Shown: one piece after another, positions 43,500 to 53,089 of the stretch | How the letters are laid out: every line of letters begins with the position of its first letter | Numbering within the stretch: position 1 is the stretch's first letter | DNA from: Larkinella punicea | Lineage (GTDB): Bacteria; Bacteroidota; Bacteroidia; Cytophagales; Spirosomataceae | Direction of reading: 5' to 3' | Length of the DNA: 64,000 nt | Assembly (NCBI RefSeq): GCF_003334855.1 | Contig: NZ_QOWE01000010.1 | Location: forward strand, 222,734 to 286,733 | Position numbers and translations under genes: made by a program | Notes under the pieces: generated by a model | What the model saw: the letters and a program-made list of their open reading frames with translations, nothing else | The model's database searches: none | What the model was told of the DNA's origin: nothing

Positions 43500-45010
43500 T
43501 GTTTTCCGTTTAGGGGTAGCGTAAACCAGTGAAAACCGTCCTGCGCAATGAGAGCTTCGGCGTTTTCAGGCCCCCACGAACCGGCGGGATAATTCGGAAA
43601 ACTCAGGCTTTTCTTGCTTTCCCAGGCGTGGAGAATCGGCATAATCAGATCCCAGGCGGCTTCCACCTGATCGCTCCGCATGAACAAGGTCTGGTCGCCC
43701 AGCATCGTGTCGAGCAGCAGCGTTTCGTAGGCTTCGGGCGGTTTTCCGGCATACGTGCCGCTGTAGTCGAACACCAGATCGACCGGATTGAGCGTCATGT
43801 CCAGACCGGGCCGTTTGGCCTGCATCTGCAAGCGGATGCTCATTTCGGGCTGAATGCTGAACACCAGGCGGTTTTGCTGCCAGTTTTCGGCGGATTCGGG
43901 TGGAAAAATCGAGTGCGGAATGTTTTTGAACTGAATCGAAATGATAGACGCCGACTGCGCCAGGTGCTTGCCGGTTCGGAGGTAAAACGGAACGTCCTGC
44001 CAGCGCCAGTTGTCGACAAAAAATTTGAAGGCCGCAAACGTCTCCGTATTGGACTCCGGGTTCACTTCCGGTTCTTCGCGGTAGCCTGCCACTTCCTTGC
44101 CTTCAATCCAGCCGTGGCCATACTGCCCGCGAACGGCTGAAAACCGGATGGCGTCGGCATCGAACCGGCGCATGGATTTCAGGACATCCACCCGGCGGTT
44201 CCGGATTTCGTCGGCATCCATGTTGATCGGCGGTTCCATGGCAATCAGACACAGCAACTGCAAAATGTGATTCTGCACCATGTCACGCGTTGCTCCTGCG
44301 CCGTCGTAATACCCACCCCGGTCTTCGACGCCCAGTTGTTCGGTCACCGAAATCTGGACGTGGTCGATGTAGTTGCGGTTCCAGATCGGTTCCAGCAGGG
44401 CGTTGGCAAACCGGAAAGCCATGATGTTCTGCACGGTTTCCTTGCCCAGATAATGGTCGATGCGGTAGATCTGCTTCTCGTCAAATATGCCCTGCAATTG
44501 TTTATTCAGGGCTTTGGCCGATTCCAGATCATGCCCGAACGGTTTTTCAATCACAATGCGCGTACGCTCCATGCCGTCTTTCGGACATTTTTTAGCGATG
44601 TTGTCCGCAATGATCGGGAAGAAATTGGGAGCCACTGCCAGGTAATAAATCAGGTCGGCTTTCTCGTTCCATTCGGCTTCGTACGACTCGATCCGGCTCC
44701 CTAATTCCTGGTACGTCTTTGTGTCTTTCAGGTCCGAAACCTGGTAGTAGATGTTCTTGCTGAAGGTATTCCACTGCTCGGCTTTGGCTTTGCCGCTGCG
44801 CGAAAACAGGTTGATTCCCTCCAGCAGTTTTTCCCGGAACTGATCATCACTGAGTTGGGTCCGACCGGTTCCGATGATTGAAAAATGGGACGGCATCCAG
44901 CCGTCTAAGTACAGGTTGTATAAAGCCGGTGCGAGTTTACGCCAGGCTAAGTCGCCGGTTCCGCCGAAAATGATAAATACGGTGGGTTGCGGTGTGAGCG
45001 TTGATTTCAT
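43496..45010 (-). CDS. zwf: Glucose-6-phosphate 1-dehydrogenase
   Basis: 504 residues with the NADP-binding IIFGGTGDLAWRKLAPALY and the active-site RIDHYLGKETVQNI (catalytic His/Lys). VIEKPFGHDLESAK is the other conserved block. It is the first, NADPH-generating step of the oxidative branch. It overlaps both the gnd stop (4 bp, upstream) and the pgl start (4 bp, downstream), so gnd, zwf and pgl form one tight unit. Confidence 0.97.
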   Translation of the reverse strand: MKSTLTPQPTVFIIFGGTGDLAWRKLAPALYNLYLDGWMPSHFSIIGTGRTQLSDDQFREKLLEGINLFSRSGKAKAEQWNTFSKNIYYQVSDLKDTKTYQELGSRIESYEAEWNEKADLIYYLAVAPNFFPIIADNIAKKCPKDGMERTRIVIEKPFGHDLESAKALNKQLQGIFDEKQIYRIDHYLGKETVQNIMAFRFANALLEPIWNRNYIDHVQISVTEQLGVEDRGGYYDGAGATRDMVQNHILQLLCLIAMEPPINMDADEIRNRRVDVLKSMRRFDADAIRFSAVRGQYGHGWIEGKEVAGYREEPEVNPESNTETFAAFKFFVDNWRWQDVPFYLRTGKHLAQSASIISIQFKNIPHSIFPPESAENWQQNRLVFSIQPEMSIRLQMQAKRPGLDMTLNPVDLVFDYSGTYAGKPPEAYETLLLDTMLGDQTLFMRSDQVEAAWDLIMPILHAWESKKSLSFPNYPAGSWGPENAEALIAQDGFHWFTLPLNGKH

Positions 45011-46434
45011 GGTTTACCGGGTAATGGCGTCCAGTGGGTGTGGAAAACGCCTTCTTTACCAATTAGTTCGTAGGTGTGAGCACCAAAATAATCGCGTTGC
45101 GCCTGAATCAGATTCGATGGCATATTTTCACTGCGGAACGCATCAAAATAAGTCAATGAAGCCGCAAAAGCCGGCACGGCAATGCCCGCCGTCAGGGCCG
45201 AAGCCACCACCGACCGCATGCCCGGAACGCTCTCATTCACCAGCGTTTGCACCGAATCGTCGAGCAGCAAATGCTCCAGACTCGGCGCTTTTTCGTAGGC
45301 GTTGAAAATCTCATTGAGCAACGTCGCCCGGATGATGCAACCGCCCCGCCAGATTTTGGCAATTTCGGCGAGGTTGAGGGTATAACCGTACGAAATCGAG
45401 GAACGATACAACAGATCGAGCCCCTGCGCGTAGGTCATCACCGTACTGAAATACAACGCCTGTTCAAGACTCACCAGCAGGGTATCTTTGTCAATTTCCA
45501 GAAGTGACGGTTCATCGCCATACACCGTTGCAGCTTTGACCCGCAACACTTTGTATTTGGACAAATTGCGCATCGACACCGCCATATCGATCGTCGGAAT
45601 CGGTACTTCCAGATCCATCGCCACCTGCGACGTCCATTTGCCGGTTCCTTTCGATTTGGCCTGATCTTTAATCAGATCGATCAGATACTGGTCGGAGTCC
45701 GGCTCTTTGAATCCGAAAATATCCCGGGTCACTTCAATCAGAAACGATTGCAACCGGCCTTCGTTCCAGGTTTTGAAAAGTTCATATATTTCTTCGTTTT
45801 CCAAACGAAGCCCCTTGCGCAGCACCTCGTAGGTTTCGGAAATGAGCTGCATCAAACCGTACTCGATCCCGTTATGCACCATTTTCACAAAATGACCCGA
45901 CGCGCCCGGCCCGATGTAGGTCACGCAGGGAACGCCGTCGACTTTGGCGGCAATGGCGTCAAAAATCGGTTTCAGGGTCAGGTAAGCCGCTTTGTCACCA
46001 CCCGGCATCATGCTCGGCCCTTTCCGCGCACCTTCTTCGCCCCCGGAAATTCCCATCCCGAAGAAGTGAACCCCCTTGGAATCCAGCGCTTTGTCGCGGA
46101 TGTCGGTGTCCGTAAAATGCGAATTGCCCCCGTCGATGATGATGTCACCCGGTTCGAGCAGCGGCACCAGTTTGTCGATCACGTTGTCCACCGGTTTGCC
46201 GGCAGGCACCAGCATCATGATGGCACGGGGCTTGGTCAGGCTCTGGGTCATGGCCGTCAGATCCGTAAAGCCTTTGACCGGTTTGCCTTCGCCTTCTTTT
46301 TCAAAACCGGCCACCTGGTCGGGATTGATGTCGTAACCGGCTACCGGGAAGCCGTGGTCTGCCATGTTCAGCAGCAAGTTGCGGCCCATCGTACCGAGGC
46401 CGATCATTCCAAAATTATACTTCGTTTCTGCCAT
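45007..46434 (-). CDS. gnd: 6-phosphogluconate dehydrogenase (decarboxylating)
   Basis: 475 residues: GLGTMGRNLLLNMADHGF for NADP, DGGNSHFTDTDIRDK, ISGGEEGARKGPSMMPGG, and the helical C-terminal domain with HFVKMVHNGIEYGLMQLISE. It makes ribulose-5-phosphate, CO2 and NADPH. Its end overlaps the zwf start by 4 bp. A large hairpin separates it from tal upstream. Confidence 0.97.
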   Translation of the reverse strand: MAETKYNFGMIGLGTMGRNLLLNMADHGFPVAGYDINPDQVAGFEKEGEGKPVKGFTDLTAMTQSLTKPRAIMMLVPAGKPVDNVIDKLVPLLEPGDIIIDGGNSHFTDTDIRDKALDSKGVHFFGMGISGGEEGARKGPSMMPGGDKAAYLTLKPIFDAIAAKVDGVPCVTYIGPGASGHFVKMVHNGIEYGLMQLISETYEVLRKGLRLENEEIYELFKTWNEGRLQSFLIEVTRDIFGFKEPDSDQYLIDLIKDQAKSKGTGKWTSQVAMDLEVPIPTIDMAVSMRNLSKYKVLRVKAATVYGDEPSLLEIDKDTLLVSLEQALYFSTVMTYAQGLDLLYRSSISYGYTLNLAEIAKIWRGGCIIRATLLNEIFNAYEKAPSLEHLLLDDSVQTLVNESVPGMRSVVASALTAGIAVPAFAASLTYFDAFRSENMPSNLIQAQRDYFGAHTYELIGKEGVFHTHWTPLPGKP

Positions 46435-46440
46435 TTGAGT

Positions 46441-46510
46441 CGTTTAAGGTTTGAGGTATAACGTTTAAGGTTTTTGGCCACGTCAAACGTTAAACCTCAA
46501 ACCTTAAACG
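46441..46510 (-). terminator. Palindrome between tal and gnd
   Basis: 26-bp arms 46441-46466 and 46485-46510 with one mismatch (outer part CGTTTAAGGTTTGAGG). It begins 7 bp from the gnd start codon and ends 6 bp from the tal stop. No T-run follows, so readthrough into gnd is plausible. Confidence 0.65.
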
Positions 46511-46515
46511 GCAGA

Positions 46516-47619
46516 TCAAGCGGTTTCGAGCGATTTTTTCTGGGTTTCGATGGCCGCCAGCAGTTTTTCGTACGGCTTGTTGAATTTGTCGATGCCTTCG
46601 TCTTCCAGTTTCTGGGTAATTTCGTCGATGTTGATGCCCGCCGTTTTCAGTTGTTCCAGAATTTCGGTCGCTTTGTCGAGATCATTTTCCAGGCGGCTTT
46701 GCGCATCGCCGTGGTCGCGGAAGGCCACCAGCGTTTCCATCGGAATGGTATCGACGGTGTTGGGTCCGATCAGTTCTTCCACGTATTTGGTGTCGGGAAT
46801 CGCCGGATTTTTGCTGCTCGTGCTGGCCCACAACAACCGCTGCGGTTTCGCACCGAGTTCCTTCAGTTTCGCAAACCGTTCGCTGCTGAACACCCGTTTG
46901 TAGATTTCGTAGGCTTTCCGGGCCGAGGCAATGGCGACCTGTGCTTTCAGTTCGGGCAGTCCTTTTTCGTCCAGAATCGGGTCAACCATCACGTCAATCC
47001 GGCTCAGGAAGAAACTCGCCACCGAGGCAATGCCGTCGATCGGCTGACCAGCGGCCGCGCGGGCTTCCAGACCGGATATATACGCGTCCGTAACGGCTTC
47101 ATAGCGATCCAGTCCAAACAACAGCGTGACGTTGATGTTGATACCTTCACTGATGGCGGTTTGAATCGCCGACAAACCGGGGGCCGTTCCGGGAATTTTG
47201 ATCATCACATTGTCACGATCCACGGCTTTCCAGAGTTCACGCGCCTGTTTGATGGTACCTTCCGTGTCCAGCGCTAGAAACGGCGACACTTCCAGACTCA
47301 CATAGCCGTCGGCTCCGCGAACTTCTTCTTCATACACCGGCTTAAACAAATCAGCCGCCCGCTGGATGTCGCTGACGGCCAGGCCGTAAAATATATCTTC
47401 GTTGCTTTTGTCGCCTTTCGCCAGTGTCTTGATGTCCTCATCATAATCGGAACTGCTGCTGATGGCTTTTTCGAAAATTGCCGGATTCGACGTAATCCCG
47501 CGAACGCCATCTTCGTCGATCAGTTTTTGCAGTTCTCCGGAATCCATAATTTTCCGGTCAATAAAATCCAGCCAGATGCTCTGACCAAACTCATGAATTT
47601 GTTTTACGCGATTTGCCAT
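46516..47619 (-). CDS. tal: Transaldolase
   Basis: 367 residues, the longer transaldolase type found in Actinobacteria, cyanobacteria and Bacteroidota. SIWLDFIDRKIMDSG and GITSNPAIFEKAI open the barrel; Lys141 in VMIKIPGTAPG is the Schiff-base lysine. It transfers dihydroxyacetone groups between sedoheptulose-7-P and glyceraldehyde-3-P in the non-oxidative branch. Cytoplasmic; part of the six-gene pentose phosphate set. Confidence 0.95.
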   Translation of the reverse strand: MANRVKQIHEFGQSIWLDFIDRKIMDSGELQKLIDEDGVRGITSNPAIFEKAISSSSDYDEDIKTLAKGDKSNEDIFYGLAVSDIQRAADLFKPVYEEEVRGADGYVSLEVSPFLALDTEGTIKQARELWKAVDRDNVMIKIPGTAPGLSAIQTAISEGININVTLLFGLDRYEAVTDAYISGLEARAAAGQPIDGIASVASFFLSRIDVMVDPILDEKGLPELKAQVAIASARKAYEIYKRVFSSERFAKLKELGAKPQRLLWASTSSKNPAIPDTKYVEELIGPNTVDTIPMETLVAFRDHGDAQSRLENDLDKATEILEQLKTAGINIDEITQKLEDEGIDKFNKPYEKLLAAIETQKKSLETA

Positions 47620-47683
47620 GTGTGTAGTTTAAGGTTTATTGTTAATGGTTGGAAGTGGTATTTTTTTATGGCTTTATGGTTCT

Positions 47684-47750
47684 GATGGTTAAATGGTTGG
47701 CTGACGCGTTCTTTTTTATTCGTGCGTCAGCTAACCATTTTTTAACCATC
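47684..47750 (-). terminator. Palindrome between rpiB and tal
   Basis: AAATGGTTGGCTGACGC (47691-47707) pairs with 47724-47740 at 16 of 17 positions; GATGGTT/AACCATC extends it with a 3-nt bulge. The region is built of repeated ATGGTT words. It lies between the rpiB stop and tal start. Confidence 0.6.
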
Positions 47751-47774
47751 CCAACCATTTTCAACCATCAGAAT

Positions 47775-48221
47775 TTATCTCTTTTCCAGTTCAATCACTT
47801 TCTTCAGTCTCCGCAGGTGCCGTTCGGCACCGCTGAATTTTGCTTCCAGAAACGCCTGGACGAATTCTTCGGCGACCCGGTTTCCTGTAATACGTCCGCC
47901 GAGACAAATTAAGTTCATATCGTCGTCTTCCACACCCTGATGCGCCGAAAAATGGTCGTTGATCAACGCAGCCCGCACGCCCGGAATCTTGTTGGCGACA
48001 ATGGCCGCCCCCACGCCACTCCCGCAAACCGCCACGCCCCGCTCCACATCGCGGCTGGAAACCGCCTGCGCCAACGGAATGATCAGATCGGGATAATCGT
48101 CCAGCGAATCCAGCCGGTATGCGCCGTAATCGACGACCTCATAGCCTAGGTTGGTCAGAAAATCGTGCAGCGTTTCCTTCAGTTCGAAACCGCCATGATC
48201 AGCGGCAATGCCTATTTTCAT
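47775..48221 (-). CDS. rpiB: Ribose-5-phosphate isomerase B
   Basis: 148 residues of the RpiB/LacAB fold: MKIGIAADHGGFELKE, the active-site Cys in GVAVCGSGVGAAIVANK, AALINDHFSAHQGVEDDDMN and CLGGRITG. It interconverts ribose-5-P and ribulose-5-P, linking gnd to tkt and tal. It lies between tkt and tal in the same orientation, with a palindrome on each side. Confidence 0.95.
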   Translation of the reverse strand: MKIGIAADHGGFELKETLHDFLTNLGYEVVDYGAYRLDSLDDYPDLIIPLAQAVSSRDVERGVAVCGSGVGAAIVANKIPGVRAALINDHFSAHQGVEDDDMNLICLGGRITGNRVAEEFVQAFLEAKFSGAERHLRRLKKVIELEKR

Positions 48222-48259
48222 CTTTACAGTTTACGGTTTTCTTTACTTCATTATTCAGT

Positions 48260-48324
48260 GTTCGTTATTCGATATTCGTTATTCATTTTGTTAAGTTTTT
48301 AATATCGAATATTGAATATCGAAC
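48260..48324 (-). terminator. Palindrome between tkt and rpiB
   Basis: 24-bp arms 48260-48283 and 48301-48324 match at 21 positions and consist of iterated ATTCGATATTC words. The loop ends in a T-run on the + strand and an A-run on the minus. Related words flank the nested repeat at 57376-57795. Confidence 0.6.
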
Positions 48325-48339
48325 ACCGTATATCGAAGT

Positions 48340-50352
48340 TTAACTACCAAGCAACGCCTTCGCCCGCTTCACCACATTCTCCACCGTAAAGCCAAACTTC
48401 TTGAACAAATCCTCCGCCGGGGCGGATTCGCCGTAGGTGGTCATGCCCAGAATATCGCCTTCGTCGGTGACGTATTTATACCAGCCCATTTCGGCACCGG
48501 CTTCCACCGCCAGCCGCTTTTTCAGGGCTTTCGGTAACACTTTTTCTTTGTAAGCCGCACTCTGCCGGTCGAACAGTTCGAAGGACGGCATGCTGACGAC
48601 CCGGGCCGAAATATCGTCTTTTTTCAATTGTTCCTGTGCCTGGATCAACAAAGAAACTTCCGAACCGGTGCCCATCAGAATCACATCCGGCTCTTTTTCA
48701 GAATCCGACAGAATATACGCGCCTTTTTCCAGTTCCGTCGCCGGGGTGTATTTTTCCTGATCGATGACCGGCAATCCCTGACGCGTCAGCACAATCACCA
48801 CGGGTCCGCCGGGATGCTGAATGGCTACGCGCCAGGCCTGGGCGGTTTCGTTGGCATCCGCCGGGCGAATCACCACCACATTGGGCATGGCCCGCAACGC
48901 CATCAACTGCTCGATGGGCTGGTGGGTCGTTCCATCTTCCCCCAAACCGATGCTGTCGTGCGTAAAGATAAAAATCGGGCGGATTTTCATGATGGCCGCC
49001 AACCGAATCGGGGGGCGCATGTAATCCGAAAATACCAGAAACGTCGCCCCGTACGGAATAACCCCTTTCGTAACGGCCAATCCGTTCAACACCGCTCCCA
49101 TCGCATGTTCACGGATTCCAAAGTGGAAAATGCGGCCCTCCCGGTTTTCTACCGAAAAGGAATGGTAATTTTTCAGATCCGTATCTGTCGAAGGCGACAG
49201 ATCGGCCGAACCGCCAATGAGGTGCGGCAATGCGTCGGCAATGGCGTTCAGCACTTTTCCGGAGGCTTTCCGGGTGGCAATTTTTTCGTCTCCGGCGGCA
49301 AAAACCGGGATTTTCTTTTCCCAACCTGCCGGCAATTTCCCGTTGCTCACCAGTTCATATTCCTTCGCCAGTTCGGGGTACTTTGCCTTGTAGGCCTTAT
49401 AAAGATCGTTCCACTTGTCTTCCTTCTTCGCCCGTTCTCTGCCGATTTCCCTGTAATAATGCAACACGTCTTCCGGCACCACGAACGATTTTTCGGGATC
49501 GAACCCGAATTTCTCCTTCACCAGCTTGATTTCATCGGCTCCCAACGGCGAGCCATGTGCCTCCGCCGTATCTTCTTTATTCGGACTTCCGTAACCAATG
49601 TGTGTCCGAACCTTGATCAGCGAAGGCCGTTTGGTTTCTTCCTGCGCGGCTTTCACGGCCTGATACAACGCTTCCAGATCGTTGCCGTCGGGAACGACCT
49701 GCACATGCCAGCCGTACGACAGAAACCGTTGCGCCACGTCTTCCGTAAACGTCAGATCGGTGCTGCCTTCGATGGAAATGTGGTTGTCGTCGTAAAAATA
49801 AATCAGGTTGCCCAATTGCAGATGCCCCGCCAGGGAAGCCGCTTCGGCCGTAATGCCTTCCATCATGTCGCCATCGCTGCAAATGGCGTAGATTTTATAG
49901 TCGAATAGCGGAAAATCCGGTTTATTGTAGCGGGCGGCCAGGTGATACTGTCCGATGGCAAAACCAACGCCGTTGGCAAAACCCTGTCCGAGTGGCCCAG
50001 TCGTTATTTCGATGCCTTTCGACAACCCATATTCCGGGTGGCCTGGCGTCTGGCTGTCCAACTGGCGAAACTGCTTCAGGTCGTTCATACTCAGCTCGTA
50101 ACCCGTTAGATGCAGATAACAATACTGCAGCATACAGCCGTGCCCCGCCGACAGAATAAACCGGTCGCGATTGGGCCAATCCGGATTTTTCGGATTGTAG
50201 TTCATGGCTTCCGTCCAGAGAATATGACCCATTGGGGCCGCTCCCATTGGCAAACCGGGGTGGCCGGAATTGGCTTTCTGCACGGCATCGGCGGCCAGAA
50301 TCCGGACGGTATTGATGCTTAGCTGTTCAATGGATTGGGTTGGGGTTTTCAT
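48340..50352 (-). CDS. tkt: Transketolase
   Basis: 670 residues, full length. Thiamine-diphosphate motif GDGDMMEG region (ICSDGDMMEGITAEAASLAG...DDNHISIEG), N-terminal NSGHPGLPMGAAPMGHILW, and the pyrimidine-binding middle domain with FRPSDANE-type RPADANETAQAWR. It moves two-carbon units in the non-oxidative branch. It is the first gene of the leftward pentose phosphate set, divergent from the S9 peptidase. Confidence 0.97.
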   Translation of the reverse strand: MKTPTQSIEQLSINTVRILAADAVQKANSGHPGLPMGAAPMGHILWTEAMNYNPKNPDWPNRDRFILSAGHGCMLQYCYLHLTGYELSMNDLKQFRQLDSQTPGHPEYGLSKGIEITTGPLGQGFANGVGFAIGQYHLAARYNKPDFPLFDYKIYAICSDGDMMEGITAEAASLAGHLQLGNLIYFYDDNHISIEGSTDLTFTEDVAQRFLSYGWHVQVVPDGNDLEALYQAVKAAQEETKRPSLIKVRTHIGYGSPNKEDTAEAHGSPLGADEIKLVKEKFGFDPEKSFVVPEDVLHYYREIGRERAKKEDKWNDLYKAYKAKYPELAKEYELVSNGKLPAGWEKKIPVFAAGDEKIATRKASGKVLNAIADALPHLIGGSADLSPSTDTDLKNYHSFSVENREGRIFHFGIREHAMGAVLNGLAVTKGVIPYGATFLVFSDYMRPPIRLAAIMKIRPIFIFTHDSIGLGEDGTTHQPIEQLMALRAMPNVVVIRPADANETAQAWRVAIQHPGGPVVIVLTRQGLPVIDQEKYTPATELEKGAYILSDSEKEPDVILMGTGSEVSLLIQAQEQLKKDDISARVVSMPSFELFDRQSAAYKEKVLPKALKKRLAVEAGAEMGWYKYVTDEGDILGMTTYGESAPAEDLFKKFGFTVENVVKRAKALLGS

Positions 50353-50428
50353 CGAAATGGGGGATAATAATACACGTAGCGTTGGCTTAGTTAACCCCCC
50401 GCCAAAAGGGTTTGTTCGCTTCGGCGGG

Positions 50429-50523
50429 GTTATTTCGCGGAGTTGAGCGGAGAAAAAGGGAGTTAAGCGGAGTTTTTTTCTCTGATAAACGCTGATTTAC
50501 TCCGCTTAACTCTGCGAAATAAC
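50429..50523. repeat. Nested inverted repeat in the tkt / peptidase divergent region
   Basis: Arms GTTATTTCGC.GAGTT.AGCG (50429-50452) and 50500-50523 match at 22 of 24 positions. AGTTAAGCGGAGT (50461-50473) also pairs perfectly with 50499-50511, so two alternative hairpins share one right arm. It lies in the 195-bp gap that must hold both divergent promoters. Confidence 0.7.
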
Positions 50524-50547
50524 GCTTTTCATTGTATTTTCGACCAT

Positions 50548-52665
50548 ATGAAAACAGCCTTCTTTCGCTTTGTAGCCAGCCTTCTTCTATTATTTCCTGT
50601 TGTCACACAGGCGCAATCGTTCCCTTTAGAAACCGTTAGAAGTTATCCTTTCCCCTCCGACCTCACCAGTTCGGCCCAGGGGTCGCGGCTGGCGTGGGTG
50701 TTCAATGAACAGGGTCGCCGGAATGTCTACGTAGCCGAAGGCCCGGATTTTACACCCCGAAAACTCACGAACTACACCGAAGACGACGGACAGGAAATCA
50801 CCAGTTTGGCAATCTCTGCCGACGGAAAATGGGTCGTCTACGTACGCGGTGGCGACCACGGTTCCAACTGGGACGAAGCGCTGCCGGTCAACACATCATC
50901 CTCGCCCAACCCCATCAAGGTCCATATCTGGAGTCTCCCCTTTGCGGGTGGCGAACCAAAGTCGTTATCGGAAGGAGATGAACCGCTGATTTCGCCCAAA
51001 AATGATCAAATCGCTTTTATCAAAGGCAATCAGGTCTGGACGGCCCCCATCGACGGATCATCCCCCGCCAGGAACCTCTTCACGGCCCGGGGCGAAAATG
51101 GGTCGATCCAATGGTCGCCCGATGGATCGCGGCTGGCCTTCGTCTGCAACCGGGGTGATCATGCTTTCGTCGGGGTTTTTACCAATTCCGAAACACCCAT
51201 TCAATGGCTTGCTCCCTCCTTTTCGCGGGACCGCTCCCCCCGCTGGTCGCCCGACGGCACCAAAATTGCCTTCGTCCGGACAGCCGGTGCGGGTGGCGCA
51301 CCCGATTCTCTGCTGGCCCGCAAACACCAGCCCTGGGGAATCTGGACGGCAGATGTCGCCACTGGGAAAGCCCTACCGCTCTGGCAGGCACCCAAAACAC
51401 TGGCGGGGTCGTTGCCACCCACCCACGGCGGAACCAACCTGCACTGGGCCGCCAACGACCGCATTGTGTTTCTTTCGTACCAGGACGGCTGGCCCCACCT
51501 CTATTCGATGCCCTCTACGGGAGGTTCCCCCCTGCTGCTGACGCCGGGCGGTTTTATGGCCGAGCACATTCAGCTAAGCCCCGACCGCAAGTGGCTCGTT
51601 TTCAGTGGTAACACCGGCCCCGACAAACAGGACATCGACCGGCGGCACGTGGTTCGGGTTCCGGTCGACAAAGCCGCCGTGGAAGTGCTGACGCCCGGAG
51701 CCGGGCTGGAATGGACGCCGGTGGTAACGGGCGACGGGGCAACGATCGCGTTGATTAGCGCCACGGCCCAGCGTCCTCCGTTACCCGCCATCATGCTTTT
51801 TTCGAAGGGAACGCCCCGGCTGCTCGCCCAAAATCTGATTCCTGCCAATTTCCCAACCAACCAGTTGGTGACGCCCAAACAGGTCATTTTCAAAGCTGCC
51901 GATGGCGTAACGGTTCATGCCCAGCTTTTTGAACCGGCGGGCGGGCCTTCCAAAAAACCGGCGATCATTTACATACACGGCGGTCCCATGCGGCAGATGC
52001 AACTGGGCTGGAATTATTCCGATTATTATTCCAATGCCTATGCCTGGAACCAGTATTTGACGAGCCTCGGTTTTGCGGTTCTGTCGGTCAATTACCGGCT
52101 CGGCATTGGCTACGGCTACGCGTTTCACCAACCCGCCAGGGGCGGCAAAAACGGCGCGGCCGAGTACCAGGACATCCAGGCAGCCGGCGAATGGCTGGCA
52201 AAACAACCCCAGATCGACGCCAGCCGGATTGGGGTATACGGCGGTTCCTACGGCGGTTATTTGACGGCTTTGGCGTTGGGTCACGACTCCAAACTGTTTG
52301 CGGCTGGCGTCGATATTCACGGCGTACACGACATGACCAACGAGCGAACCGAACAGGTTTCCTACCAGATCGAGCAGATTCCGGATGCCAAACTGGCCGC
52401 AAAGGTAGCGTTTGAATCATCGCCGATTTCGGTGGTGAACACCTGGACTTCCCCCGTGCTGATCATCCACGGTGACGACGACCGCAACGTCCGGGTCAGC
52501 CAGAGTACCGATCTGGTCCGTCGGCTGGAAGCGAAGGGCGTCCCGATGGAGACGATGATCATTGTGGACGATACGCACCACTGGATGCGGCACGCCAATG
52601 CCCTGAAAGTGGGCAACGCCACGGCGGATTTTTTCAAGCGGAAACTGCTCAAAACCGGGAAGTAA
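50548..52665 (+). CDS. S9-family peptidase (prolyl oligopeptidase / acylaminoacyl-peptidase-like)
   Basis: 705 residues: signal peptide (1-23), a WD40/TolB-like seven-bladed propeller (about 45-430; repeated SPDGSRLAFVCN, SPDGTKIAFVR), and an alpha/beta hydrolase with Ser567 in GVYGGSYGGYL, Asp644 in IHGDDDRN and His677 in DDTHHWM. The family cleaves peptides, often after Pro, within the propeller-gated cavity. The signal peptide places it in the periplasm. All three catalytic residues are present. It is a single-gene unit. Confidence 0.93.
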   Translation: MKTAFFRFVASLLLLFPVVTQAQSFPLETVRSYPFPSDLTSSAQGSRLAWVFNEQGRRNVYVAEGPDFTPRKLTNYTEDDGQEITSLAISADGKWVVYVRGGDHGSNWDEALPVNTSSSPNPIKVHIWSLPFAGGEPKSLSEGDEPLISPKNDQIAFIKGNQVWTAPIDGSSPARNLFTARGENGSIQWSPDGSRLAFVCNRGDHAFVGVFTNSETPIQWLAPSFSRDRSPRWSPDGTKIAFVRTAGAGGAPDSLLARKHQPWGIWTADVATGKALPLWQAPKTLAGSLPPTHGGTNLHWAANDRIVFLSYQDGWPHLYSMPSTGGSPLLLTPGGFMAEHIQLSPDRKWLVFSGNTGPDKQDIDRRHVVRVPVDKAAVEVLTPGAGLEWTPVVTGDGATIALISATAQRPPLPAIMLFSKGTPRLLAQNLIPANFPTNQLVTPKQVIFKAADGVTVHAQLFEPAGGPSKKPAIIYIHGGPMRQMQLGWNYSDYYSNAYAWNQYLTSLGFAVLSVNYRLGIGYGYAFHQPARGGKNGAAEYQDIQAAGEWLAKQPQIDASRIGVYGGSYGGYLTALALGHDSKLFAAGVDIHGVHDMTNERTEQVSYQIEQIPDAKLAAKVAFESSPISVVNTWTSPVLIIHGDDDRNVRVSQSTDLVRRLEAKGVPMETMIIVDDTHHWMRHANALKVGNATADFFKRKLLKTGK

Positions 52666-52747
52666 ATACTTTCCGGATGGCTTCCAACGCATCGCGGTTC
52701 AAAATGGTCACTACAGCATCTCCTTATCAACCAAATGCCAGTTTCCC

Positions 52748-53068
52748 ATGAATCGCTTCTTTTTATTGTTTCTGATTGTTCTGTTTTCCAGTTGTGATAA
52801 AAGTGACCTCAAACCCGATCTGATTACGATGCAGGTGGCCGACCATTACCAGGATTGCACGGGTGTTGGCCCCATGAAATGCCTGTTGGTCAAAATAGAC
52901 GGTGCCCCCAACTGGACGTATCATTACGCGGGTATTGAAGGTTTTGCCTATGAAGAAGGGTTCGAGTATAAACTGACCGTGAAGCGGGAGAAAATCAAAA
53001 ATCCACCGGCCGACGGCTCCAGTATCCGGTATACGTTGGTCAACGTGATTGAAAAAATCAAACCATAA
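52748..53068 (+). CDS. DUF4377-like small lipoprotein
   Basis: 106 residues with lipobox FSSC (Cys16). The mature part has VADHYQDCTGVGPMKCLLVK, ...GFAYEEGFEYKLTVKREKIKNPPADGSSIRYTLVNVIEK, the typical DUF4377 ending. Such domains are found alone or next to META/HslJ domains in heat- or stress-linked envelope proteins. Two Cys near the start could form a disulfide. Function unknown. It precedes the small outer-membrane-like protein by 21 bp and may be co-transcribed. Confidence 0.8.
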   Translation: MNRFFLLFLIVLFSSCDKSDLKPDLITMQVADHYQDCTGVGPMKCLLVKIDGAPNWTYHYAGIEGFAYEEGFEYKLTVKREKIKNPPADGSSIRYTLVNVIEKIKP

Positions 53069-53089
53069 CCAGGCAAAACCGCTTCGCCC

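Noticed and set aside
48628..49908. 426-codon + strand frame opposite tkt
   Set aside because: Shadow of a full-length transketolase; no supporting feature.
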